From: Variovorax sp. 54
GTDB lineage: Bacteria; Pseudomonadota; Gammaproteobacteria; Burkholderiales; Burkholderiaceae_C
Length of the DNA stretch: 64,000 bases
Direction of reading: 5' to 3'
Assembly: GCF_002754375.1 (NCBI RefSeq)
Contig: NZ_PEFF01000001.1
Coordinates: 806,001-870,000, forward strand
Shown here: positions 1 to 8,608 of the stretch, piece by piece
How the letters are laid out: each line of letters opens with the position of its first letter
Position numbering within the stretch: the stretch's first letter is position 1
Notes under the pieces: generated by a model
What the model saw: the letters and a program-made list of their open reading frames with translations, nothing else
What the model was told of the DNA's origin: nothing
Databases searched by the model: none
Made by a program: the position numbers and the translations under genes

Positions 1-832
1 CGTCGACGGCGCGCATCAGGCGTTTGGCATTCGTTCTTTCAGGATGGTCATGCAGTGCGGTTTCCATGGCCGCGCCGAACAGTGCAATGGCATGCATCGG
101 CTGGCGCAGGTCGTGGCTGGCCGCTGCAAGAAAGCGGGTCTTTTCCGCGCTGGCGCGCTCCACGGCAGCGATGCGTTCGCGCAACTGTGCGGCGAGCATC
201 TCGTTCTCGAACTGCAACATCAAGGAGGCTGTCAGCCGCTTGTTCTGCTTCACCCCTTCGTGCAGTGTCAGTACCAGATTGGCAAAACTGAAAAGCGCCA
301 GAAACCAGTGCAGCGTGCCACCGTGCCAGATCAGGGCAAGAATCAGCCCGCCCATCACGGGGATGCCGCAGCCGAACATGGCCCCCTTGATCGGCCAACG
401 GGCCTGAATGGCCCGGGTCCAACTGACCATGATCACGACGATCACGACGGTCGTCATCGCCGGGGTCTGGATGAGCACGAGGAACAAGGCGCAGGGCAGC
501 GCCGTGGTCACGCTGACCAGCGTGACGATCCACGTGTACCGGCGTGCCCAATAGCGGCTTTCGGACAAGGGGACATCCGGCGTCCACCGCGGAGAAAGCA
601 AGGCATACAGGTTCATCGACACGACGGCGGCGACCATGCCGATCACCAGCAGGTGGTGGGTCGAATCGATGTTGAAGTAGCCGAAGATGCCAATGGCAAT
701 GGCGAAGCCGATGTGCGCACAGGTGGCCGTCGTGTGTGCGGCATACACCGAGGCCACGTGTTCGCGGAGCACCCGATGGTCCAGATCGGCGGCCGCCGGG
801 GCCTGATGCATCGATCGGGCAGCGTCATTCAT
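1..832 (-). CDS. Membrane sensor histidine kinase, N-terminal part (cut by window edge)
   Basis: The frame opens at the ATG at 832 and runs off the left edge, so only about 277 residues are visible. The first 190 or so hold five or six hydrophobic segments that form a membrane sensor region. A short linker leads to the dimerisation/phosphoacceptor box FLAAASHDLRQP, with the likely phosphorylated histidine at residue 240. This H-box variant is typical of kinases partnered with NarL-type regulators. The ATP-binding domain must lie beyond the window. The gene follows the response regulator by 61 bases on the same strand, so the two form a probable two-component operon. The signal sensed is unknown. 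Confidence 0.88.
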   Translation of the reverse strand, partial: MNDAARSMHQAPAAADLDHRVLREHVASVYAAHTTATCAHIGFAIAIGIFGYFNIDSTHHLLVIGMVAAVVSMNLYALLSPRWTPDVPLSESRYWARRYTWIVTLVSVTTALPCALFLVLIQTPAMTTVVIVVIMVSWTRAIQARWPIKGAMFGCGIPVMGGLILALIWHGGTLHWFLALFSFANLVLTLHEGVKQNKRLTASLMLQFENEMLAAQLRERIAAVERASAEKTRFLAAASHDLRQPMHAIALFGAAMETALHDHPERTNAKRLMRAVD

Positions 833-893
833 GAATTGGGCCCTTCCTTCTTCCTTTTTTCTTCGACGATCGCGTTGCACCTCCTCCGGTGAA

Positions 894-1580
894 TCAACGC
901 AGGCTGCTGATCAGTTCCGCCCGCGATTGCACACCGAACAGCAAGAGGATCGTCGAAACATAGTTCTTCACCGTGCCTTCGCGCAACTCGGCCAACAGTG
1001 CGATCTCCTTGTTGGACTTGCCTTCGAGAATCATCTGCAGCACACGCGCCTGGCTTCCCGTCAGCGAGCTCAGGGCGCCGCCGGCGGAACGGCGAGGCGC
1101 CCGGGCAACCCACCTGGACGTACCTGGCAGGCCATCGACAACGTTCCGCCCGATCAGACCGCAGGCACGGATGAAACTCACCACCTCCTTGAGGTTGGCC
1201 GACTTCGGCAAGAACGCGCTGGCGCCCTGAGCCAGCGCACTTTGGGCAATGGCGTTCTGGGCCAGCGCGGTGGCGCCGGCGCCCGACAACGCGACCACGC
1301 GCGCCTGCGGATAACGCTGGAGAAAAACGGACACGCCGCTCAGGCCTGGTGTGTCAGGAAGCGCCAGATCGAGCAACACCAACCCGATGCTCGCCTGAGA
1401 GCGCTCATACACAGCCAGTGCCTGCGCCATGCTGCTGGCTTCGAAGACCTCGATTGCAGGCCCGTGGGGCGACGCTTGCGCCTGGAGCAAGGCACGCACG
1501 CCCAGGCGCACCAGGTCGTGGTCGTCCACGATCAGGATGGCTGACGCCCGGGTCGACACAGGAATGCTCATGGCGCGCAT
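894..1580 (-). CDS. NarL/FixJ-type response regulator
   Basis: The 228-residue protein has a receiver domain in its first 130 residues and a LuxR/GerE-type helix-turn-helix at about 171-228. The acidic pair (D19, D20), the phosphoacceptor D71 in VLLDLALP and the conserved lysine K126 in FLPKSAN are all present, so it should be phosphorylatable. The DNA-binding part contains the usual NKEIA and GTVKNYV segments. A second ATG at residue 4 is an equally good start. The sensor kinase follows directly and is the expected partner. The gene lies 56 bases after the Bug receptor gene on the same strand, so some read-through is possible. Target genes cannot be named. Confidence 0.93.
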   Translation of the reverse strand: MRAMSIPVSTRASAILIVDDHDLVRLGVRALLQAQASPHGPAIEVFEASSMAQALAVYERSQASIGLVLLDLALPDTPGLSGVSVFLQRYPQARVVALSGAGATALAQNAIAQSALAQGASAFLPKSANLKEVVSFIRACGLIGRNVVDGLPGTSRWVARAPRRSAGGALSSLTGSQARVLQMILEGKSNKEIALLAELREGTVKNYVSTILLLFGVQSRAELISSLR

Positions 1581-1636
1581 GTTAGGGTCATGCGCCGCCG
1601 GCTGAAAGTGACGAAAGTCAACTCGTCAGCAGACCT

Positions 1637-2623
1637 TTACGCCTTCTTCAGTCCGATCTGCTGGGCGATCTGCCCAAACCGCGCAAGGTCTGACCGGGCC
1701 CGCGCCGCTGCCTCAGCAGGCGAGCTCCCCATCGGCATCCACCCCGCCTCAATCAACCTTTTCCGCGTCTCAGGCCGCGCCATGCCCTCAACGATCACCG
1801 CATGGAGCCTGTCGATGACGGCCTGCGGCGTGCCCTTCGGCGCCGCCAGGCCGAACCACCCCGAAGTCACGAAGCCCGGCAGCCCCGCCTCCTGCGCCGT
1901 GGGCACGCCGGGCAGCGATTCGCTGCGCTCGCGCGTCGTGACGAACAGCGCGCGCACCTTGCCGGCCTGCACGTTCGCGACCTGCGCGGCGGCGTTGTCG
2001 ATCATGGCGTCGATGTGGCCGCCGAGCAGGTCGGCGATGGCGCCGGTGCCGCCCTTGTAGGGAACGACGTTGGCCGAGATGCCGGCCTCCTTCATGAACA
2101 TCATCTGCGTCAGGTGGGCCTGTGTGCCCACGCCTGCATTCGCGAACGAAACCTTTCCCGGGTTCGCCTTGGCATGCGCGATGAACTCCTTGAGGGTGCG
2201 CGCGGGGAAGTCCGGCTTCGTCACGACCACGAAGGGAATGTCGACCAGGATCATGATCGGCGCGAGGTCTTCCACCGGCTTGTACTTCAGGTCGTACAGG
2301 TAGGGGTTGACGGCCATCGTTCCGCTGGCCATGAGCACCAGCGTGTGCCCGTCCGGGTTGGCGCGCACCACCTGCTGCAGCGCCATCGATCCACCGGCAC
2401 CCGGCTTCGCATCCACGATGACCGGCTGGCCGAGCGCCTTGGCCATGAGGTCGGCAATCTGGCGCGTCATGGCGTCGGTGGCGCCGCCGGCCGCGTAGGG
2501 AAAGACGATGGTGATCGGCTTGCTGGGATAACCCGGCCCGGCCGCTCGCGCCGCGGTGGCGAGCGATGCCGCACACACAAACGCGGCAGCATTCAGCACG
2601 AAGGTTCGGCGAGGGATCGTCAT
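1637..2623 (-). CDS. Bug-family (TTT) periplasmic solute-binding receptor
   Basis: The 328-residue protein matches the Bug receptors of tripartite tricarboxylate transport. It has an export signal with a twin-arginine look (PRRTFVLN), then the mature start with YPSKPITIVFPYAAGG, and the signature stretches NPYLYDLKY, PYKGGTGA and VPTAQEAG. Such proteins bind carboxylates or related small solutes in the periplasm. No TctA/TctB membrane genes occur here, as is common in Burkholderiales, where receptors greatly outnumber transporters. The ATG overlaps the stop of the upstream GAF gene by four bases (ATGA), which implies translational coupling. It is the last gene of the operon that begins at 6589. 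The ligand is unknown but probably relates to the operon's hydrolases. Confidence 0.92.
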   Translation of the reverse strand: MTIPRRTFVLNAAAFVCAASLATAARAAGPGYPSKPITIVFPYAAGGATDAMTRQIADLMAKALGQPVIVDAKPGAGGSMALQQVVRANPDGHTLVLMASGTMAVNPYLYDLKYKPVEDLAPIMILVDIPFVVVTKPDFPARTLKEFIAHAKANPGKVSFANAGVGTQAHLTQMMFMKEAGISANVVPYKGGTGAIADLLGGHIDAMIDNAAAQVANVQAGKVRALFVTTRERSESLPGVPTAQEAGLPGFVTSGWFGLAAPKGTPQAVIDRLHAVIVEGMARPETRKRLIEAGWMPMGSSPAEAAARARSDLARFGQIAQQIGLKKA

Positions 2624-3069
2624 GCGGGCATCTCAACGTATCGGAGCGAAAGAAGCAAGGGTGCGGCCTGTTCGGCGAAGCGCATCAGCGCGGGCACCAT
2701 GTCGGGCTGGTACCAGTGCTCCTGGTGCAGGAGGTTCAGCGAACCAATGGTGCCGCCGCCGTGCCGGACCGGCACGTTGATGGCAGACCGGCAGCCCAGC
2801 GTGTCGATCAGCGCATGGTCGGGAAACGCGCGGCGACAGGCTTCCTGATCCGAGCAGATGCGCGCTCGACCACCCTGCACCACCTCGCGAAAGAAGTCGT
2901 TATCGTGGTGCAGCGGCTTGGTGCCACCGCACGGATAGGCCACCGCATCGCTCGTGTACAGGCGCCGGGAGGCCGCAAGGCCGGGCTCGATCGCCAGCAC
3001 CGTGAAGAGCCGGTGCCCCGGAGACCGTCGCAGCGCGTGGTCCAAGGCCTCGAAGGAAAGCTGCGCCAT
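2620..3069 (-). CDS. Small GAF-domain protein
   Basis: The protein has 149 residues from the ATG at 3069 and is almost entirely one GAF domain: an N-terminal helix, a FTVLAI strand, then CRSAINVPVRHGGGTIGSLNLLH, here given as SAINVPVRHGGGTIGSLNLL. There is no output domain, so it is either a stand-alone ligand-binding regulator or an enzyme-like GAF protein. Stand-alone GAF proteins of this size also occur beside amidohydrolases in other catabolic operons. A more upstream start at 3114 would run into the preceding Bug gene, whereas 3069 leaves a gap of only five bases. The stop overlaps the start of the next gene. Its role in the operon is inferred, not shown. Confidence 0.8.
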   Translation of the reverse strand: MAQLSFEALDHALRRSPGHRLFTVLAIEPGLAASRRLYTSDAVAYPCGGTKPLHHDNDFFREVVQGGRARICSDQEACRRAFPDHALIDTLGCRSAINVPVRHGGGTIGSLNLLHQEHWYQPDMVPALMRFAEQAAPLLLSLRYVEMPA

Positions 3070-3074
3070 GTCAC

Positions 3075-4049
3075 TCACTGCGCAATGCCCAGCTTGTCGA
3101 TGATGGGCCCCCAAGCGGCCGACTCGCGCTGCGTGAACTTCAGGACATCAGCCGGCGTCGACTTGACGCCGATCAGCATCTGGCCGGCCAGGCGTTCCTT
3201 CATCTCGGGCGTGTCCAGGGCCTTGTTGATCTCGGCGTTGAGCCGCGCGACCGCGTCGCCGGGTGCGCCCGCGCGCGCCACCAGGGAGTACCAACCGGGC
3301 ACCTCCATGTCGATGCCCAGCTCCTTGAACGTGGGCACGTCGGGCAGCTGCGGCAGCCGCTTTTCGCCAGTCACGGCCAGCGGCACCAGCTTGCCGCTCT
3401 TGACCAGCGGCACGACACCGACGGGGACGGTCGTCATCACCGGCGTGTCGCCCGCCATCACGCTGGTCAGCGCGTTGGGGCCGCCGGCGCCGCTGATGGG
3501 CACGTGCTGCATCTGGATGCCGGTGCGCGACTTCAGCAGCTCGCTCGCAAGGTGCGTGGAGTTGCCGATGCCGGCGGATGCAAAGCTGAGCCGCTGCGGC
3601 TCGGCCTTGGCCATCTTGATGAGGTCCGGCAGCGTCTTCACGCCCAGGCTCGGCGACACGACCGTCACGAACGGGGTGTTCGCGATGACGGCGACGCCGG
3701 TGAAGTCGCGCGCCGGCTGGTGCCCCAGCGACTTGTACAGGTGCGGGTTCCACGACATGTTGGAGACGCCGGCCAGGAACAGCGTGTAGCCGTCCGCAGG
3801 CTGCGAGAGCACATAGGCCGCGGCCAGCGTGCCGTTGGCGCCGGGCCGGTTCTCCACCACGACGCTCTGCCCGATGCTCTTGCCGAGCACGTCGGCCAGC
3901 GTGCGCGCCAGCGTGTCCGGCCCCGAGCCGGCAGGCTGCGGAACCACGACCTTGATCGGCTTGGAAGGAAATCCCTGCGCGAAGGCGGGTGCGGCGAGCA
4001 GCGAAGCTGCAACGGCCAGCGCGGAAAGCATGGTGCGGCGGGTGGTCAT
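3075..4049 (-). CDS. Bug-family (TTT) periplasmic solute-binding receptor
   Basis: A 324-residue receptor that starts MTTRRTMLSALAVAAS and has a cleavable signal ending near AFAQ. The mature part opens with FPSKPIKVVVPQPAGSGPD and carries the family features NPHLYKSL, GIGNSTHLASELL and LPDVPTFKELG. The start was chosen at the first residue of the signal peptide. The open frame continues far upstream through the neighbouring genes without coding meaning. It lies 41 bases after the M24 hydrolase and five bases before the GAF gene. The same operon carries a second, clearly different Bug receptor, so two ligands or two affinities may be served. Confidence 0.92.
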   Translation of the reverse strand: MTTRRTMLSALAVAASLLAAPAFAQGFPSKPIKVVVPQPAGSGPDTLARTLADVLGKSIGQSVVVENRPGANGTLAAAYVLSQPADGYTLFLAGVSNMSWNPHLYKSLGHQPARDFTGVAVIANTPFVTVVSPSLGVKTLPDLIKMAKAEPQRLSFASAGIGNSTHLASELLKSRTGIQMQHVPISGAGGPNALTSVMAGDTPVMTTVPVGVVPLVKSGKLVPLAVTGEKRLPQLPDVPTFKELGIDMEVPGWYSLVARAGAPGDAVARLNAEINKALDTPEMKERLAGQMLIGVKSTPADVLKFTQRESAAWGPIIDKLGIAQ

Positions 4050-4090
4050 GATGAAGTCAAGGTCGATGGTTGCGAAAGGTGTGAGCGGTC

Positions 4091-5281
4091 TCAACCGACG
4101 GTGGCGTAGTCGAGCGACTTGGGCGTGGCGGTGAGCACGCGCGGCGTCGCGCCCACCACGACCGTGTCGTCGATGCGAAAGCCGCCCACGCCGTAGACAT
4201 ACAGGCCGGGCTCGGCCGAATAGACCTCGTTGTCCAACAGCGGACGCTGGCTGAATGCCATGTCCTCCGGGTACTCGTGGTGCACGATGCCGATGGCGTG
4301 GCCCGTGCGGTGACGGATGCAGTCGGTAAAACCGGCGCGCTCGATCACGGCCTGCGCCGCCGCGTCGATCCCGCACACGGGCCGGCCTGTCACGGCCGCG
4401 CCGATGGCCGCATCGGTCGCGTCGCGCGCGGCCGTCCACAGCGCCTTCTTCTGTTCGTCGGGACGTCCGCAGAACCAGGTGCGCTCGTTCTCGATCGTCA
4501 GGCCGTTGAGCCGGGGAATGACGATGTTGACGAGCACGTCGCCTTCGCGGATCCGCGCGCCGCAGGAGGCACCGTCGCCGTGCGGCGACGCCGACGCCGG
4601 GCCGCTGAGCGTCCAGCACCGCACGACCTCGAACTGCTCGCCGGGGAAGCGCTCGGCAGCCTCCTGCACGAACAGGCTGGCCATGGCGCAGTCCATCTCC
4701 TGCACCAGGCGGCCGGGCTTGATGGCTTCGCGGTAGCGGTCCTGCAGCCAGTCGGTCAACCCGGCCATGGCCTGCATCACGGCCAGTTCCTCGGCATGCT
4801 TCTGCCAGCGCAAGCTGCGCACTTCCGTGGTGGCGACGCGCACGTTCAGGTCGGGCAGCAAGCGCTGCACGGCGGCCATCACGCCGCTGCCGGCATCGAG
4901 CGCGATGCGCGAGCGGCGCAGGCCGGCGCGGCTCAGGCGCTCGGCAAGGATCTCGGGGAGCTGCGACACGAGCGGCAGGCGGTTGCTCACCATCGGATGC
5001 TCGGCATAGAACGTCACGTCGGTGATCCACACCTTGTGGGCTTCCATCGAAAAGCGCATGTGGTTCGTGGACAGCTCGTTCATGACCAGGAAGCCCTCGC
5101 CCTGGCGCGGCACGACCGCGAAGATCGGCCGCTCCCACGGCTGCACGTCGGTGTGGAAGTTGGTGGCGAACTGAAAGAAATCCGCAGTCGTGAACACCAG
5201 CGCATCGACGGCGAGTTCGTCCATCAACCGGACCATCTGGTCGTGGCGGTACCGCCAGACGGCTTGCGTCAGCTTGGGCAT
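4091..5281 (-). CDS. M24-family hydrolase, creatinase/ectoine-hydrolase-like
   Basis: The protein has 396 residues from MPKLTQAVWRYRHDQM, with a creatinase-type N-terminal half and a pita-bread C-terminal half. Metal-dependent members of M24 use two aspartates, a histidine and two glutamates. Here the two aspartate positions read VNIVIPRLNG and ENERTWFCG, so both are replaced. The histidine (HRTGHAIGIVHHE) and one glutamate (SAEPGLY) remain, and the last glutamate is aspartate (GFRIDD). This pattern matches creatinase and relatives, which split C-N bonds without metal. A catalytic histidine may be the one in SPHGDG. The gene sits between an amidohydrolase and a Bug receptor, consistent with stepwise hydrolysis of an imported amide. 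The substrate is not known. Confidence 0.85.
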   Translation of the reverse strand: MPKLTQAVWRYRHDQMVRLMDELAVDALVFTTADFFQFATNFHTDVQPWERPIFAVVPRQGEGFLVMNELSTNHMRFSMEAHKVWITDVTFYAEHPMVSNRLPLVSQLPEILAERLSRAGLRRSRIALDAGSGVMAAVQRLLPDLNVRVATTEVRSLRWQKHAEELAVMQAMAGLTDWLQDRYREAIKPGRLVQEMDCAMASLFVQEAAERFPGEQFEVVRCWTLSGPASASPHGDGASCGARIREGDVLVNIVIPRLNGLTIENERTWFCGRPDEQKKALWTAARDATDAAIGAAVTGRPVCGIDAAAQAVIERAGFTDCIRHRTGHAIGIVHHEYPEDMAFSQRPLLDNEVYSAEPGLYVYGVGGFRIDDTVVVGATPRVLTATPKSLDYATVG

Positions 5282-5347
5282 GTGTCGTTTCCTTGAAGGG
5301 GCCGGAGGCATCCGGCGGGTTGTGTTCTGAACAGCTCGGGGTGCGGG

Positions 5348-6589
5348 CTACAGCGCGTCGAACTCGACCACGCCGGCCTTCATCACCAGGGGAATGCGCT
5401 CGCCCTGCCCCAGCAGGCAATCGAGGTTGCGCATCGGGTCGCCATCGACCAGCAGCAGGTCGGCCAGTGCGCCGGGAATCAGCCGGCCGAGCCGGTCGCT
5501 CATGCCCAGCACCTCGGCGCCGATGAGCGTGGCGCTGGCGATGATCTCGGCCGGCGACAGCACCTGCGCGCGCAGGCGGAACTCGTCGCTCTGCAGGCGA
5601 TGCGACTCGCCCAGCAGGTCGGTGCCGAAGCCCATCTTCACGCCCGCCGACTTGTAGATCTCGAGCGAGCGCAGCCCGGCGCCGCGCACGTCTTCCACCT
5701 TGGCCACGCTGGCGGGTGGCAGCCCCAGGGCCGCGCCTTCGTTGGCGAGCGCGTCGTAGGTCACCAGCGTGGGCACCACGTAAGCGCCGTGCTCGGCCAT
5801 GAGCGCCGCGGTGGGCGCATCGACGAGGTTGCCGTGCTCGATCGTGCGCACGCCGCAGCGCACCACGCGCTGGATCGCGGCCGGGGTGTAGGCGTGGGCC
5901 AGCACGTAGGTGTTGCGGGCCGCCGCTTCGCCGACGATGGCGCGGATCTCGTCCTCGCTGTAGCCCAGCGCGTCGACCGGGTCGGTGGGCGATGCCACGC
6001 CGCCGCCGGCCATGATCTTGATCTGGTCCGCGCCCATCTGCAGTTCTTCGCGCGCGGCCTTGCGCACGGCGTCCACGCCGTCGGCCACGCGGGCGAGCAT
6101 GCCCACGCGGGCGCAGTTGGGGCACACGCCGTTGGCGATCAGATAGTCGGAGCGCGCACGGCCGTCGCCATGGCCGCCGGTCTGGCTCAGTGCGCGGCCC
6201 GAGACGAACAGGCGCGGCCCCTGCGCCAGCCCCGACTGCACGGCCTGCTTGAACGCATCGCCCGCACCGGCGGCGTCGCGCACCGTCGTGAAGCCGCGGC
6301 GCAGCATGCCGCGCAAAATCGGCAGGCTGCGCAGCGTCACCAGCACGTTCGGCATCTGCGCCTGGCGCTGCAGGTTCAGGTCGATGGCCACCACATGCAC
6401 ATGCAGGTCGATCAGGCCGGGCATCACGGTCTTGCCGGCGGCGTCGATGACCCGCGCATCGCGCGCCACGATCGGCCGGTCGGACACCTCGCGGATGGTG
6501 TCACCCTCGATCAGGATGTCGTGGCGGTCCTGCAGCTCGGGCTTCAGCGGATCGAGCAGGCGGGCGTTCTTGACGAGGATCTGGGTCAT
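5348..6589 (-). CDS. Metal-dependent amidohydrolase (imidazolonepropionase/prolidase-like)
   Basis: The 413-residue enzyme belongs to the amidohydrolase superfamily. The metal site is complete: HVH in PGLIDLHVHVV, a likely carbamylated lysine in DQIKIMAGGG, histidines in LAHAYTP and TIEHGNLVD, and the aspartate in GFGTDLLGE. The C-terminal RLGRLIPGALADLLLVDGDP is the usual closing beta segment. It has no signal peptide, so it is cytoplasmic. It is the first gene of the minus-strand operon that continues with the M24 hydrolase and the Bug receptors, and it is divergent from a LysR gene. Close relatives include dipeptidases and cyclic-amide hydrolases. I cannot choose between them. Confidence 0.9.
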   Translation of the reverse strand: MTQILVKNARLLDPLKPELQDRHDILIEGDTIREVSDRPIVARDARVIDAAGKTVMPGLIDLHVHVVAIDLNLQRQAQMPNVLVTLRSLPILRGMLRRGFTTVRDAAGAGDAFKQAVQSGLAQGPRLFVSGRALSQTGGHGDGRARSDYLIANGVCPNCARVGMLARVADGVDAVRKAAREELQMGADQIKIMAGGGVASPTDPVDALGYSEDEIRAIVGEAAARNTYVLAHAYTPAAIQRVVRCGVRTIEHGNLVDAPTAALMAEHGAYVVPTLVTYDALANEGAALGLPPASVAKVEDVRGAGLRSLEIYKSAGVKMGFGTDLLGESHRLQSDEFRLRAQVLSPAEIIASATLIGAEVLGMSDRLGRLIPGALADLLLVDGDPMRNLDCLLGQGERIPLVMKAGVVEFDAL

Positions 6590-6682
6590 GGGGTCTGTTT
6601 GCCGGGTTCCGGGGCATGGGCGGTAAGGAATGACGGGATCGTAGGATCGCGTCACAATTCCGAAAAATTTATATGCTGAATC

Positions 6683-6700
6683 CATTCCATTGATGGAATG
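6683..6700. promoter_or_regulatory. Candidate LysR operator, perfect 18-bp palindrome
   Basis: The arms CATTCCAT (6683-6690) and ATGGAATG (6693-6700) are perfect inverted copies separated by TG. The site lies in the gap between the divergent amidohydrolase and LysR genes, beside an AT-rich stretch (AAATTTATAT, 6666-6675), where overlapping promoters are expected. A potential ATG at 6698 falls inside the palindrome, which argues that LysR translation starts at 6722 instead. Confidence 0.55.
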
Positions 6701-6721
6701 AATGGTTTCAGCCTCCTGCCC

Positions 6722-7666
6722 ATGAACTACCGCAACGCCGATCTCAACCTGCTGAAGGTCTTCGAAGCCCTCATGAACGAAGGCAACGTGACGCGCGCCG
6801 CATCCAAGCTGTCGCTCACGCAGCCCACGGTCAGCAATGCGCTGCGCCGGCTGCGCGAAACCTACGGCGACCCCTTGTTCGTGCGCAACGGCGCCGGCAT
6901 CCGCCCGACGCGGCGCGCGACGGAGTTGTGGGCGCCGCTGGCGCGCTCGCTGCGCACCATCCGGGGCACGCTCGAGGGCGAGAGCTTCGATGCCTCGCAA
7001 AGCGACGCCCGCCTGACGGTCTCGATGACCGACTACGTAGCCTGCATCGTCGCGCCGCGGCTGCTCGAGCGGCTCGGCGAACTCGCACCGGGCATGCGCC
7101 TGCACACGCACCCCGGCACGGTGGTGGACTTCGCCCAATCGCTGGACGACAACCGCGCCGACTTCGCCATCGGCGCCTACAACGACGACGTGCAGCGCCC
7201 CGGCTTCATGCGCTCACGCCGGCTGTGGTCGGTCGACTTCGCCTGCTTCATGCGCAACGACCATCCGTTGGCGAAGCTGGACAAGATTCCGCTGAAGAAA
7301 TTTCTGGCCGCACGCCATCTCGACGTGAGCCTGGCGGGCCGTGTCGGCGGCATCTACGACCGCGTGCTGCAAAGTCGCGGCCTGCAGCGCAACCTGGTCT
7401 CTACGGTGAGCCACTACTCCGCAGCCTATGAGGCCGTGCGCCGCTCCGACCTCATCGCCGTGCTGCCCTGGTCCGAGGGCCTGGAGACGGTGCGCATGAC
7501 GGGCCTGAAGCGCGTGGCGCCACCGCTGGCGGCGCCGGCGCGCACCGTCGAGCTGGTCTGGCACGAGCGGCACGAGACCTCGGCGCTGCACCAGTGGTTC
7601 ATTGCCTTGGTGGTCGAGATGCTGGCGCGGGAGCCGCAGCCGCGCGCGGCCCGCGCTCGTCGCTAA
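6722..7666 (+). CDS. LysR-type transcriptional regulator
   Basis: The protein has 314 residues from MNYRNADLNLLKVFEALM. The N-terminal winged helix-turn-helix is clear (TRAASKLSLTQPTVSNALRR, about residues 26-45), followed by the LysR effector-binding domain (TVSMTDYVACIVAPRLLERL onwards). It resembles the NodD/NahR-like branch, with the phrase DPLFVRNGAGIRPT. A start eight codons upstream is open but would place the ATG inside the palindrome at 6683-6700. The gene is divergent from the amidohydrolase operon and is the obvious candidate regulator for it, with an operon substrate or intermediate as inducer (inference). Confidence 0.93.
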   Translation: MNYRNADLNLLKVFEALMNEGNVTRAASKLSLTQPTVSNALRRLRETYGDPLFVRNGAGIRPTRRATELWAPLARSLRTIRGTLEGESFDASQSDARLTVSMTDYVACIVAPRLLERLGELAPGMRLHTHPGTVVDFAQSLDDNRADFAIGAYNDDVQRPGFMRSRRLWSVDFACFMRNDHPLAKLDKIPLKKFLAARHLDVSLAGRVGGIYDRVLQSRGLQRNLVSTVSHYSAAYEAVRRSDLIAVLPWSEGLETVRMTGLKRVAPPLAAPARTVELVWHERHETSALHQWFIALVVEMLAREPQPRAARARR

Positions 7667-7681
7667 ACATCGGAGAGCGAT

Positions 7682-8608
7682 TCAGGCCGTCGCTGCCCGG
7701 CGCGACAGCACCTGCAGCAGGTTCTTCGCAGCACCCACGCCCATGTTCACATAGGCATCTCTCGTCACGCCGCCGATGTGCGGACTCAGCACGATGTGCT
7801 TGTCGCCCTGGAACGGGTGGCCGGGCGCCATGGGTTCGACCGCGAAGCTGTCGAGCCCGGCCATGGCGACCTGGCCCGCGTGCAGCGCTGCGAGCAGGGC
7901 CTCCTCGTCGATCAGGCCGCCGCGCGCCGTGTTGACGACGATCACGCCCCGCTTGCATTGCGCCAGAGTCTGCGCGTTGAGCAACCCCCGGTTGTCTTCG
8001 GTCAGCGGGCAGTGCAGCGAGATCGCATCCGATTCGCGCCAGAGGGTGGCAAGGTCCACGGCCTGCACATGCGCCGGCAGGTCCTTGGCGAAGGGATCGA
8101 ATCCGAGCACACGCATGCCGAGGGCATCCGCCATGCGCGCGAAGCGCAGGCCGATGGCACCCAGCCCGACGAGGCCGATGGTGCGCCCGCCGAGTTCGAG
8201 GCTCTTGTGCGTGGCCTTGTCCCAGTGGCCGGCGTGCATGCGTGCGTCCAGGGCCACCACCGATTTCGCGCAGGCCAGCAGCAAGGCGAGCGCCTGCTCG
8301 GCGACGGCCGCGGCGTTGGCGCCCACGGCCGCGACGACCTCGATGCCGCGCGCGCTCGCAGCCGCTTTGTCGATCGTGTCGGTGCCGCTGCCGTGCTTCG
8401 AGATCACCTGGAGCGAAGGCGCCGCGTCCATCACGGCCGCACCCACCTTGCCGTAGCGCACGATGATGGCCACCGGATCGTGCGTGCGGCACAGGGCGAC
8501 CAGGTCTTCTTCGGTCGGCGTCTTGCCTGCGTAGACGACCTCGTGCCCCGCGAGCAGCGCGAGCGCTTGCGGCGCGAGGTCGGCGCCGGTCACCAGAATG
8601 GCGGTCAC
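7682..8608 (-). CDS. D-2-hydroxyacid dehydrogenase (phosphoglycerate dehydrogenase-like)
   Basis: The 308-residue protein has a GTG start at 8608 that overlaps the upstream stop (GTGA). The NAD-binding motif GLVGLGAIGLRFARMADALG lies near the middle. The catalytic set is present: arginine in NTARGGLIDEEAL, glutamate in FAVEPM and histidine in SPHIGG. It is slightly shorter than typical family members. The enzyme should interconvert a 2-keto acid and a D-2-hydroxy acid. Together with the upstream RraA-like aldolase and the Bug receptor it looks like part of a hydroxy- or oxo-acid catabolic unit. It converges on the LysR gene that ends at 7666. Confidence 0.9.
   Translation of the reverse strand: MTAILVTGADLAPQALALLAGHEVVYAGKTPTEEDLVALCRTHDPVAIIVRYGKVGAAVMDAAPSLQVISKHGSGTDTIDKAAASARGIEVVAAVGANAAAVAEQALALLLACAKSVVALDARMHAGHWDKATHKSLELGGRTIGLVGLGAIGLRFARMADALGMRVLGFDPFAKDLPAHVQAVDLATLWRESDAISLHCPLTEDNRGLLNAQTLAQCKRGVIVVNTARGGLIDEEALLAALHAGQVAMAGLDSFAVEPMAPGHPFQGDKHIVLSPHIGGVTRDAYVNMGVGAAKNLLQVLSRRAATA

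Noticed and set aside
4050..6125. Upstream extension of the 3075-4049 Bug gene to a 1016-codon frame
   Set aside because: The extra part overlaps the M24 and amidohydrolase genes in another frame and is arginine-rich nonsense. The signal peptide at 4049 sets the start.
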